Below are positions 40,121 through 47,972 of a stretch of 64,000 bases of DNA, piece by piece. Every line of letters begins with the position of its first letter. Position 1 is the stretch's first letter. The stretch is from Geitlerinema sp. S16 (GTDB lineage Bacteria; Cyanobacteriota; Cyanobacteriia; Cyanobacteriales; Geitlerinemataceae), in the NCBI GenBank assembly GCA_011390275.1, contig JAABST010000023.1, positions 1 to 64,000 on the forward strand, read 5' to 3'. Both the position numbers and the translations under genes were made by a program. The notes under the pieces were generated by a model. It saw only the letters and a program-made list of their open reading frames with translations, did no database searches and was not told the origin of the DNA.

Positions 40121-40151
40121 GACCTTTGAGGTTTTGGAAACCTCAAAGGTC
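40121..40151. terminator. 14-bp hairpin after the ATPase gene
   Basis: GACCTTTGAGGTTT (40121-40134) and AAACCTCAAAGGTC (40138-40151) pair perfectly around TGG, 12 nt after the stop codon. No T-run follows. It belongs to the same palindrome family seen inside the 138-bp repeats. Confidence 0.4.
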
Positions 40152-40211
40152 TTGCTGACTGCGACCCATTCAATTTTTGACATTACTGATCACGAACATC
40201 ACATCCCGATC

Positions 40212-40245
40212 AGAAGTCGCACTTTTTTAGAAAAGTGCGACTTCT
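40212..40245. terminator. 15-bp hairpin between convergent genes
   Basis: AGAAGTCGCACTTTT (40212-40226) and AAAAGTGCGACTTCT (40231-40245) pair perfectly around a 4-nt loop. It lies between the ATPase gene and the CHAT gene and may terminate both, although no T-run lies outside the stem. Confidence 0.4.
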
Positions 40246-40321
40246 CAGATGTATTTATTCAGATGTATTGAATCGTTCCTATGTAGAGCATGGACACGAT
40301 CGTAATTTGAGGGCATTGGTA

Positions 40322-41779
40322 TTACCAAGGACTACCAATAATCGTAAAACTCGCCCAGAAAAATGGATGCTCAAACGTAATCGTGGCATCATCAATCACC
40401 AAACCTTGCTCTAAAAAACTCGCGGGTAACGGAATTTGAGCATTGGATAGCACGAGATTATTTGCCGCAATGCGAACCTCTCCCCGCAAAAGCTGAAGCT
40501 GCGCTTGACGTAGGGCTGCGGCTTTGGTCGTCGTCTGACCCAGATGACGATATAGCTCACTCATCAACGCGGATGTACCCAGATCGCTGACATTCCAGAG
40601 GCTCGCGATCGCCGATTTAACCCCAGCCTGCAACGCCAACCCCGCAAACCCTAGCTCGGCCTCATCATCCCCCAACGCAGTTTGACAAGCACTCAGCACC
40701 AACAAATCCAGTGCCGGGAAATCCCACGGCAGTTCGTTCATTTGGCTGAGGGGAAATGCGGTTTCCCAAAATTGAATAAAGGATTGCTGAGGCTCGCCAG
40801 GGTTAAACAGGGCGTGGGTTGCGAGGTGAATGATCTTAAACGTTTCGTCGTTGAGCCGTGATTTGAGGTGATCGACGGTGAATTCGGCATTTAACAGGCT
40901 GGGTGCGGGTGCGGTTTTCACCGTGCGGGGGGGGTGATAATCCGAGCCAGGGATGGTGCGCTCGATGGTGAAGGCCGATCGAATATTTTCCAGCTCGAAC
41001 GGAACCGCCGGTAGCGGTGCAAGCGTCTCGAATTCAGATGCGCCCATCGTCAAAATGTTTGCCCCGGTGAGGGATTCGTAGTTGATCGAAATTAGGTTAA
41101 AGGCCGGAATGCGGGTGAGATCGTAGTCTTCGATGAGAAACCGATCGCCATCGTAGAGCGCCGCGATCGGCAAGCCTCGGAGACCATTTCCCAAGCAAAT
41201 CAGCAAGCTATCAATCCCCTGAGCTTCGAGATACTCTGCCTCAAACGTGCCAATAATCCACTCGTGTAGCTGCTGCGCGGCGGCCAAGTCGGACGGGCGA
41301 GGTCGAGCCACCTCGAAAAAGAAACGACGCGAGACTTGACGCAGAAGGTCTTCCGGAACGTTGTAGAGATCTCGGACGATCGGCGTCCCTTCAGCGGTCA
41401 GCAGAACGAGGTGCAGATGGTCGCTGCGCGGCATCGCCCAAAGTACGGCGGGCTTGGTCGCGGTTTCCTCGCCCAGATTGCGCAAAATTTGGGCGATGTC
41501 GTCCACATCACGATTCACCGTCGCCAGATCGCGCCCAAAATATGTCTCGAATTCGCCTTCTAGCCCGGTTTCCATTCTTTGGATTTGCTCGGCTTGGGTT
41601 TGGGCGTTGACCGGGGCGATCGTGTCTAGCGGGATTAGGGAGGCCGTGGTGAGAATCAGCCCGATCGCGATCGGGCGAATGGCAGAGAGATAGGTCGAGA
41701 AAATAGTGCGATCGGGACGTTTTGAAGTGGTCTTGATCGCACTATCGCTACTGGAATTATCTTGTGTAAAAATACGCAT
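40322..41779 (-). CDS. CHAT-domain caspase-like protein, exported
   Basis: 485 residues. A hydrophobic signal or anchor segment lies at about 32-58 (LSAIRPIAIGLILTTASLIPLDTIAPVNA region). There are no TPR repeats. The CHAT domain fills most of the chain, with catalytic His322 in IHLATHALF and Cys365 in VLSACQTAL, followed by GLALQAGVKSAIASLWNVSD and AAALRQAQL. It is probably an extracytoplasmic cysteine protease, and the target is unknown. It is shorter than the other two CHAT proteins of the window. It is transcribed away from a 362-bp AT-rich region and converges on the ATPase gene. Confidence 0.85.
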   Translation of the reverse strand: MRIFTQDNSSSDSAIKTTSKRPDRTIFSTYLSAIRPIAIGLILTTASLIPLDTIAPVNAQTQAEQIQRMETGLEGEFETYFGRDLATVNRDVDDIAQILRNLGEETATKPAVLWAMPRSDHLHLVLLTAEGTPIVRDLYNVPEDLLRQVSRRFFFEVARPRPSDLAAAQQLHEWIIGTFEAEYLEAQGIDSLLICLGNGLRGLPIAALYDGDRFLIEDYDLTRIPAFNLISINYESLTGANILTMGASEFETLAPLPAVPFELENIRSAFTIERTIPGSDYHPPRTVKTAPAPSLLNAEFTVDHLKSRLNDETFKIIHLATHALFNPGEPQQSFIQFWETAFPLSQMNELPWDFPALDLLVLSACQTALGDDEAELGFAGLALQAGVKSAIASLWNVSDLGTSALMSELYRHLGQTTTKAAALRQAQLQLLRGEVRIAANNLVLSNAQIPLPASFLEQGLVIDDATITFEHPFFWASFTIIGSPW

Positions 41780-41812
41780 CGGTAATACTTAAAAATAAGG
41801 TTGAATGCAATT

Positions 41813-41841
41813 TTGACAGGTAGAATACACGGATCTATACC
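41813..41841 (+). promoter_or_regulatory. Candidate sigma-70 promoter
   Basis: TTGACA at 41813-41818, 17-nt spacer, TATACC at 41836-41841. It points at the hydrolase gene 300 nt downstream. Recognised by consensus only. Confidence 0.3.
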
Positions 41842-42081
41842 TTAGTAATTCCGTCATTTTCGAGATAAACCGCTACCCATTTAGATTTATTCGAGACTAT
41901 TTATCGCTTATTTAAGCCAGAAAATTAGCAGGAATATTTAGGCAAATTTAAAACCCAGATTCATTGTGTCAAACTATGACATCTCGAATCGTTCTGTTAC
42001 CTATAAACTACGTCTCTCAGCCCAGTTTAGATGCTTCCCATTTCAGCGTATCGATCCATCTCAACCACCCAGGACTGACAC

Positions 42082-42096
42082 AGAAGTCTGACTTCT
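42082..42096. repeat. AGAAGTC-type mini-palindrome
   Basis: AGAAGTCTGACTTCT, 46 nt before the hydrolase start. It differs from the copy at 21418 by one base in the centre. Confidence 0.5.
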
Positions 42097-42142
42097 AGCG
42101 TGAGTTCGTTAGACTAAAGAGCGCACCGCCCAGCCCTACGCC

Positions 42143-43072
42143 ATGACTCGCAGCAGCCTCCTCAGCCCATATCCCGACGCCTATCCCTCCCAATACTGGG
42201 ACTGGCACATTGCGGCTGACACCACGCACAGCCTTCACTACGTCCACGCGGGAACCCCTCACACCGATCGCCCTGCCCTGCTCCTGGTCCACGGCTTTGG
42301 CGCATCGACCGATCACTGGCGCAAAAACATCGACACGCTGAAACAGGAGTTTGATGTGTGGGCGATCGATCTACTGGGGTTCGGGCGATCGGCCAAGCCT
42401 GACATCCCTTACAGCGGTGACCTGTGGCGTGACCAGCTCCACGCCTTTATCACCGACGTGATCCGTCAGCCGACGGCGATCGCTGGCAACTCCCTCGGCG
42501 GCTATGCGGCACTCAATACCGCTGCGACCTACCCCGAGATGGTTGCGGGCGTCGTCCTGCTGAATAGCGCCGGGCCGTTTAATGACGGCAGCAACCTCAA
42601 AAACCGTCAGCCCAGCCCGGTGCAGCGTCTGGTGAAATGGTTTGCGCTTCAGGATTGGGTGGCGTATCTGATTTTTCAAAATACGCGCCGTAAGTCGGTG
42701 ATTCGTAAAACTCTGGAGAAGGTCTATCTGGATCAAACGGCGGTGACCGATCGGCTGGTGGATGAGATTTTTCGTCCGTCGGGTGATCCGGGGGCGGCGA
42801 AGGTGTTTGCGTCGGTGTTCAAGACGCCACGCGGTGCGACGGTCGATGAGTTGCTCGGTCAGTTGAAGTGTCCGCTGATGACGATTTGGGGTGAGGGTGA
42901 TCCGTGGATGAAGTGCCGCGATCGGGGCGCGAAATTTCGTGAGTTTTACCCGAGTGTGACGGAGCATTACATCGAGGCGGGACATTGTCCCCACGACGAA
43001 GCGCCGGAGGTGGTGAATCGGTTGATTTGTGATTGGGCGTTGGGGTTGGTGGTAACGGGCGCGATCGCTTAG
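42143..43072 (+). CDS. Alpha/beta-fold hydrolase
   Basis: 309 residues. The nucleophile elbow is GNSLGG, the oxyanion motif LLVHGFGAS, and the acid and His of the triad are likely in IWGEGDPW and EAGHCPHDEAPE. A cap region (about 170-230) separates the core halves. It has no signal peptide. Cyanobacterial proteins of this type are related to plant chloroplast hydrolases such as pheophytinase-like enzymes, but the substrate cannot be assigned. An RDD-family membrane protein gene follows 146 nt downstream. Confidence 0.88.
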   Translation: MTRSSLLSPYPDAYPSQYWDWHIAADTTHSLHYVHAGTPHTDRPALLLVHGFGASTDHWRKNIDTLKQEFDVWAIDLLGFGRSAKPDIPYSGDLWRDQLHAFITDVIRQPTAIAGNSLGGYAALNTAATYPEMVAGVVLLNSAGPFNDGSNLKNRQPSPVQRLVKWFALQDWVAYLIFQNTRRKSVIRKTLEKVYLDQTAVTDRLVDEIFRPSGDPGAAKVFASVFKTPRGATVDELLGQLKCPLMTIWGEGDPWMKCRDRGAKFREFYPSVTEHYIEAGHCPHDEAPEVVNRLICDWALGLVVTGAIA

Positions 43073-43218
43073 GTCTAACCGACCCGATCGAGTTCGTATC
43101 GCGATCGCGATGCCGCCAACGGCCATCGCTACAATCGAGATAAGCACCCACAATCAACCCGATCGTCAGACAATAAGTTTATTACCGAACCTCATGGCCT
43201 CGCTTTCCCGCAACTCTA

Positions 43219-43884
43219 ATGAGCGATCGACGCCGCCCTGACTCTTATTCCGACGATGCCAACGACGACGATTACGCCGATCGCGATCGCCCCAACTACA
43301 GCAACGAATTCGACAACGATCCCGGCGAATTTGATGACGGCTACCGCGATCGCCCTCCCAACCTGACAACCCGAGCGCCCCGCGTTCCCCGCTGGCGTCG
43401 CGGCTGCGCCTTCGCGATCGACTTTCTGATCGCCGGTTTTTTCTGCGCTCTCCTGAGCAACGACAACGGCTTCGGTCAGTTCATCACCTTTAACTTCGGT
43501 TGGCTGGCGATTCGGGCGATCGTCGTGTCGTCTAACTACGGCCAAAGTCCCGGTCGCTGGCTGTTTGACATGCGCGTGATTGATGCTCGCTACCAGCGCA
43601 CGCCGCTACTCGGTGAGCTGTTGAAACGGGAGGCGATCGCCGGAAACGGCGCCTTCTTAGCCTTCGTTAGCCTCACCGCCCTCGGCTCGCGCAACGCCTT
43701 CTATCTCCTGCTTCTCATCCCCTTAGCCATCGATGTTGGCGCAGCGTGGCTGGAGCCGAGCGACCCGTCCGCTTTTCACGATCGCCTCGCCGGAACTGCC
43801 GTCGTCGCCACCCGTCGCGGCTACTCCCTTGACTTGAAGGTCAAAAAATGGGTTGCATTAGGGATGTCTAGTATGAAAAGATAG
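43219..43884 (+). CDS. RDD-family membrane protein
   Basis: 221 residues. An acidic, Asp/Arg-rich N-terminal tail (about 1-50) precedes the RDD core: WRRGCAFAIDFLIAGFFCALL (first membrane segment, with the R..D pair), a second hydrophobic segment (FITFNFGWLAIRAIVV), the QSPGRWLFDMRVID motif, and further hydrophobic segments near 155-180. The end FHDRLAGTAVV is typical. RDD proteins are small inner-membrane proteins of unclear role. The ribosomal genes rpmG and rpsR follow. Confidence 0.88.
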   Translation: MSDRRRPDSYSDDANDDDYADRDRPNYSNEFDNDPGEFDDGYRDRPPNLTTRAPRVPRWRRGCAFAIDFLIAGFFCALLSNDNGFGQFITFNFGWLAIRAIVVSSNYGQSPGRWLFDMRVIDARYQRTPLLGELLKREAIAGNGAFLAFVSLTALGSRNAFYLLLLIPLAIDVGAAWLEPSDPSAFHDRLAGTAVVATRRGYSLDLKVKKWVALGMSSMKR

Positions 43885-43928
43885 GCGATCGTGTCTGAAT
43901 TTTTAAGCAGTTAGAGGAAACGACTCCC

Positions 43929-44120
43929 ATGGCTAAGAAGGGCGTACGCATTACGATCACTCTCGAATGTACCGAGTGCCGCACCAACACCAACAAGCGC
44001 TCGAACGGCGTTTCGCGTTATACCACCAAGAAAAACCGTCGTAACACCACGGGTCGCATGGAGCTGAAAAAGTACTGCCCCCACTGCAACGCCCATACGG
44101 TTCACAAAGAAACGAAGTAG
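43929..44120 (+). CDS. rpmG: 50S ribosomal protein L33
   Basis: 63 residues. [17 protein letters not shown] starts the protein, and CTEC with CPHC forms the zinc-ribbon type of L33. A good ribosome-binding site (AGAGGAAA) precedes the ATG. In cyanobacteria rpmG, rpsR and an RNase II gene commonly lie together, as here. Confidence 0.98.
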   Translation: MAKKGVRITITLECTECRTNTNKRSNGVSRYTTKKNRRNTTGRMELKKYCPHCNAHTVHKETK

Positions 44121-44504
44121 AGCCGATCGCCACAGGCTCTTTACAGGATCGCCGTGTCTCATCCGATCAAGTTTTGAACTTAGGTTTTGAACTCAGGTTT
44201 CAAGCCCAAGTTTTGAACCCAGGTTTTGAACCCAGGTTTTAAACCCAAGTTTCAAGCCCAGGTTTTAAGCCCAAGTTTCAAACCCAGGTTTCAAGCCCAG
44301 ACTTTGATCGTATAGCCTGCGTCCTCTTCCCTGGCCTGCGTTTATCTGACTTGCTTCTCGCAAGCGTCGAATTTTCGGGATTGCGCACCTGCGGGCAATT
44401 GCCGTTGTTGCGATCTCCATCGATCTCAGACCGATCGCCGAAAAGCTGCGCTTAACGCTATTTTCATTTTTCATTCATTACCGACCCACTGAGGACATAA
44501 ACCT
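44121..44504. other. 384-bp gap between rpmG and rpsR
   Basis: Unusually long for this gene pair. It contains the tandem 13-nt repeats (44169-44298). The rest shows no gene. Confidence 0.6.
44169..44298. repeat. Ten tandem 13-nt repeats
   Basis: Ten head-to-tail units of consensus A(A/G)GTTT(T/C)(G/A)A(A/G)CCC fill exactly 130 nt. Most units contain a small palindrome (GGTT...AACC), and changes at one arm are sometimes matched at the other. The period is not a multiple of three, so it is not a coding repeat. It probably lies within the rpmG-rpsR transcript. Confidence 0.9.
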
Positions 44505-44723
44505 ATGGCTGGCTTTTACCGTCGTCGCCTTTCGCCGATCAAACCGGGTGACCCGATCGACTACAAAGATGTCGATTTGCTCCGTAAATTCATCACCGAG
44601 CGCGGCAAAATTCTGCCCCGTCGCATCACCGGCCTGACCTCGAAGCAACAACGCGACCTCACCAGCGCCATCAAACGCGCTCGTCTGCTCGCCCTGCTGC
44701 CGTTCTTGAACAAAGAAGGCTAA
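44505..44723 (+). CDS. rpsR: 30S ribosomal protein S18
   Basis: 72 residues, normal length. The core motif [20 protein letters not shown] and the [21 protein letters not shown] segment are intact. GAGG lies before the ATG. Confidence 0.98.
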   Translation: MAGFYRRRLSPIKPGDPIDYKDVDLLRKFITERGKILPRRITGLTSKQQRDLTSAIKRARLLALLPFLNKEG

Positions 44724-45052
44724 AACGGGTTCTTCGGTTTCAACGTGCGGATCTACGAAGATGTTTGGCGATGTTTGACAAAACAAAAACCCAGGTAGCG
44801 CAACCCTCTTGGTTGCCTGCAAGTTAAAAGCTTGTGCTACGTGAAGCCGCCGGTAACCAGCTCGTTGAAACCGAAAACCATCACCGATGACGGGTCGTCC
44901 GCTGGGGTCTATTGTTGCGAGTGTTCCCATCAAACTCGACGATCGACCATTTGCGGGCGACTTTTGTCGTAATTAGATGTAGTTAAGTATTAAAGTGACT
45001 CCCATGCGGCGATCGTGTCGTCGCGCACGGTCGTAAACCCCCATAGAATTCG
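44724..45052. other. 329-bp gap between rpsR and the RNase II gene
   Basis: Contains the branched hairpin structure at 44795-44840. The remainder shows no gene. Confidence 0.5.
44795..44840 (+). ncRNA. Candidate three-way-junction RNA structure
   Basis: Outer stem GTAGC (44795-44799) / GCTAC (44836-44840) encloses two hairpins: GCAACC-CTCTT-GGTTGC (44800-44816) and GCAAG-TTAAAAG-CTTGT (44819-44835). All three stems pair with only two unpaired bases between them. It lies 71 nt after the rpsR stop. It may be a 3' UTR element; I know no family for it. Confidence 0.3.
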
Positions 45053-47083
45053 GTGGAAAAAGGAAGGCTGATTGAATTTCGACTGCACGGTGAGCGCACG
45101 CTTGCCGTCCTCGATCGCCCAGAAGGTAAGAAAAACTGGGTGGCGATCGATGCTAGCGGTCAGGCGCGGACACTTGCCCCGAAGCAGGTGACCTATGAGG
45201 TGGCGGCCAATGACGCCTACAAACCGACGGACATTGAGCGGTTTTTAGCGGAAGTCAAGCCGTATCTTGACCCGTCGGGTCTCGAAGTGGCCTGGGAGTT
45301 GTTGTCTGAGGATAGTGAGCCAACGACCCCGGCGGAGTTGGCGCTGTTGCTGTTTAGCGAAAAAGCGCCCGCCCAGTGTTATGCGGCTCACTGTTTGCTG
45401 TCGGACGACAAGATTTATTTCAAGCAAAAGGGCGATCAGTACGAGCCGCGTCCGGTGAGTCAGGTCGAAGATCTGAAGCATCAGCTCGAAGCTGCGGCAC
45501 TGCGCGATCGCGAGCGTCAAGGCTTTGTCGATCGGGTGCATCAGGTCTTGGCCGGTGAGACGATCGACTGGGAAGCGAGTGATCGCAGCCGCATCGAGAT
45601 GATCGAACGGTTGGCCGCCTTTGGGGAGGAATGCCCGAACCGTGCCGCCGCGATCGAGCTGCTCGAAAGCGTTGGACGTACGCCCCACGCAAAAGCCGCC
45701 TTTCAACTGTTGGTCGATCTAAAAATTTGGAGCGAACACGAAAACCTTCATTTACGACGCACGCAGCTTCCGACCTACTTCTCGACCAAGGTGCTTGATG
45801 TGTCGCATCACTGTTTGCAAGATCCGCCGCCAGATACCGAAACCGATCGCCTGGATCTGACCCACCTAAAAGTGTTCACGATCGACGATGCCAGCACCAC
45901 CGAAATCGATGACGGCCTGAGTCTGGAATATTGCGAAGACGGACGCGAACGCCTCTGGATTCACATCGCCGACCCGACCCGCTGGATGACGCCCGGCGAT
46001 TCCCTTGATCTCGAAGCCCGTCGCCGCTGCACGACGGTGTATCTGCCCACGGGCATGGTTCCGATGTTGCCTGAGGAGTTGGCTACGGGGCCGATGAGTT
46101 TGAATCAAGGGCAAATTTGCTGCGCTTTGAGCTTTTGTGTCGAACTTACCGCCGAAGGCGCGATCGACACCTTCAGCATTCATCCCAGCTTCATCAAGCC
46201 CACCTATCGACTGACCTACGACGATGTCGATGAAATGCTGCACCTCCAGCTCACAAACGAGCCGGAAATTGAAGCCCTGGCGAACTATGCCAAACTGCGG
46301 CACACCTGGCGGCAATCCCAGGGATCGATTTCGATCCACATGCCGGAAACCACGGTGAAGGTGCGCGGCGACGAGGTCGATATTCAAATCATCGACGACA
46401 GCCGATCGCGTCAGCTCGTGGCGGAAATGATGATCCTGACCGGGGAAGTCGCCGCGACCTACGCCGCAAAACACAGCATCCCCGTTCCGTTTCGCGGCCA
46501 GCCCCAGCCCGAACTACCGCCCGAAGAGGAGCTGTTGCGCTTGCCGCCAGGGCCCGTGCGAGCCTGCGCCCTGCGTCGGTGTATGCCGCGCAGTGAAGTC
46601 GGGCTATTCGTCACGCGCCACGCGAGCCTCGGCTTGGATCACTACACCCAGGTCACGTCACCGATTCGGCGCTATGCGGATTTGCTAGCCCATTTTCAGA
46701 TCAAGGCGCACTTGCGCGGGTTGCGAGATGAAGAGCTACCCTTTTCGGCGGACGAACTGAAGCAAATTTTGCTCAGTATTGGATCATCGGTGAAAGAGGC
46801 GAATTTAGTCGAGCGTCAAACCAATCGCTATTGGTCGATCGAGTATTTACGCCGCAATGCTAATGAAGTGTGGCCGACGCTGGTGCTGCGCTGGATTCGG
46901 GAGGATGAAAATCTCGGGTCGATTTTGCTCGAAGATCTGGGGCTAGAATTCATCTGGCGGATTCCGCGCGGTCTGGCTCCGGGCGATCGGCTTCAGTTGC
47001 GCGTTGCCCATGCTGACCCGCGTGAGGATACGATTCATTTTCAACCCGTGGACAGTGACACCGCCCAAGCCTTAGAGGTGTAA
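45053..47083 (+). CDS. rnb: Ribonuclease II/R family exoribonuclease
   Basis: 676 residues from a GTG start. The RNB catalytic domain spans about 270-600: FTIDDASTTEIDDGLSLEY carries the Asp cluster for Mg ions, and HIADPTRWMTPGDSLDLEARRR and the late HYTQVTSPIRRYADLLAHFQ motif are canonical. The end resembles an S1-type RNA-binding domain (LGLEFIWRIPRGLAPGDRLQLRV). It degrades RNA 3' to 5'. Placement after rpsR is typical for cyanobacteria. Confidence 0.92.
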   Translation: MEKGRLIEFRLHGERTLAVLDRPEGKKNWVAIDASGQARTLAPKQVTYEVAANDAYKPTDIERFLAEVKPYLDPSGLEVAWELLSEDSEPTTPAELALLLFSEKAPAQCYAAHCLLSDDKIYFKQKGDQYEPRPVSQVEDLKHQLEAAALRDRERQGFVDRVHQVLAGETIDWEASDRSRIEMIERLAAFGEECPNRAAAIELLESVGRTPHAKAAFQLLVDLKIWSEHENLHLRRTQLPTYFSTKVLDVSHHCLQDPPPDTETDRLDLTHLKVFTIDDASTTEIDDGLSLEYCEDGRERLWIHIADPTRWMTPGDSLDLEARRRCTTVYLPTGMVPMLPEELATGPMSLNQGQICCALSFCVELTAEGAIDTFSIHPSFIKPTYRLTYDDVDEMLHLQLTNEPEIEALANYAKLRHTWRQSQGSISIHMPETTVKVRGDEVDIQIIDDSRSRQLVAEMMILTGEVAATYAAKHSIPVPFRGQPQPELPPEEELLRLPPGPVRACALRRCMPRSEVGLFVTRHASLGLDHYTQVTSPIRRYADLLAHFQIKAHLRGLRDEELPFSADELKQILLSIGSSVKEANLVERQTNRYWSIEYLRRNANEVWPTLVLRWIREDENLGSILLEDLGLEFIWRIPRGLAPGDRLQLRVAHADPREDTIHFQPVDSDTAQALEV

Positions 47084-47150
47084 GCGGCGATCGATTCACT
47101 CCCCATGAAGATGTATAAAAAACTCGATGACCCGCTGACTAACGAACCCG

Positions 47151-47918
47151 ATGACTAACGGACTCGATCGCTACGCCAACCTCGACTCACCGATCCATCG
47201 CTGGGAAGTCCGCTGTAAATTTGTCGGCTTAATGTCGCTAATTTTTGCGTTTTCTGGTGTGCAAGATAGTGGGTTGCTGGTGGCGTCGGCGATCGTTTCG
47301 GCGATTCTCTACGGCCTGTCGGGACTGCCGCGATCGTTCTGGATCAGCCGCCTCCGTTACCCCGGCTATTTCCTCGCCTTCATCGTCATCACTCTGCCCT
47401 TCACCAGCGGCGCAACCCATCTCATTGAGTTCGGCGATGTTGTTGCGATCAGTCTCGAAGGAACCTTAGCGGCGGCCTTGATCGTCGTGCGGTTTCTCGC
47501 AATTTTGACCGTGACGCTCGTACTATTTGGCACGCATCCGATCGTCGAAACCCTCGCCGGTTTGCGATCCTTGGGGTTGCCGAGTTTCCTCACCGATACG
47601 ATGCTGCTGTTTTATCGCTATCTTTACGACATCATCGACCAGTTTCGCGTCATGCAAACGGCGATGCGGCTGCGGGGTTTTCAGCGACGCCAGCTCAATT
47701 GGCGCTACATCAAAGTGTTGGCGCTCCTGTCGGGGACGCTCTTGGTGCGCAGTTATGAACAGTCGGAGCAGATCTACCGCGCGATGCGACTGCGGGGCTA
47801 TAGCGATCGCTCCTCCCAACGTCAGCTTGCTCCGCCTCAGCAGGGTGATCGGCTCGCTCTCGCCGTGACGGTGGCACTCGCGATCGGCATCGCGATCGCC
47901 GAGTTTTACTTGAACTGA
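47151..47918 (+). CDS. CbiQ/EcfT-family transporter membrane component
   Basis: 255 residues with about five hydrophobic segments in the N-terminal two thirds (GLMSLIFAFSGV, then VASAIVSAILYGLSGL and FLAFIVITLPF) and the coupling motifs AMRLRGFQRR and AMRLRGYSDR near the C-terminus. These Ala-Arg-Gly motifs contact the ATPase subunits in ECF and cobalt transporters. No S component or ATPase gene lies next to it, so it probably serves a module encoded elsewhere. Confidence 0.85.
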   Translation: MTNGLDRYANLDSPIHRWEVRCKFVGLMSLIFAFSGVQDSGLLVASAIVSAILYGLSGLPRSFWISRLRYPGYFLAFIVITLPFTSGATHLIEFGDVVAISLEGTLAAALIVVRFLAILTVTLVLFGTHPIVETLAGLRSLGLPSFLTDTMLLFYRYLYDIIDQFRVMQTAMRLRGFQRRQLNWRYIKVLALLSGTLLVRSYEQSEQIYRAMRLRGYSDRSSQRQLAPPQQGDRLALAVTVALAIGIAIAEFYLN

Positions 47919-47972
47919 CCCCACCCCTCTGACAGAACGACACCTTTGTACGACTATGAAGATTTAACGACT

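Larger units (their letters stand above)
41780..42142. other. 363-bp divergent intergenic region
   Basis: AT-rich region between the CHAT gene (minus) and the hydrolase gene (plus). It holds a promoter-like pair (41813-41841) and an AGAAGTC palindrome (42082-42096). No further gene is seen. Confidence 0.5.
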
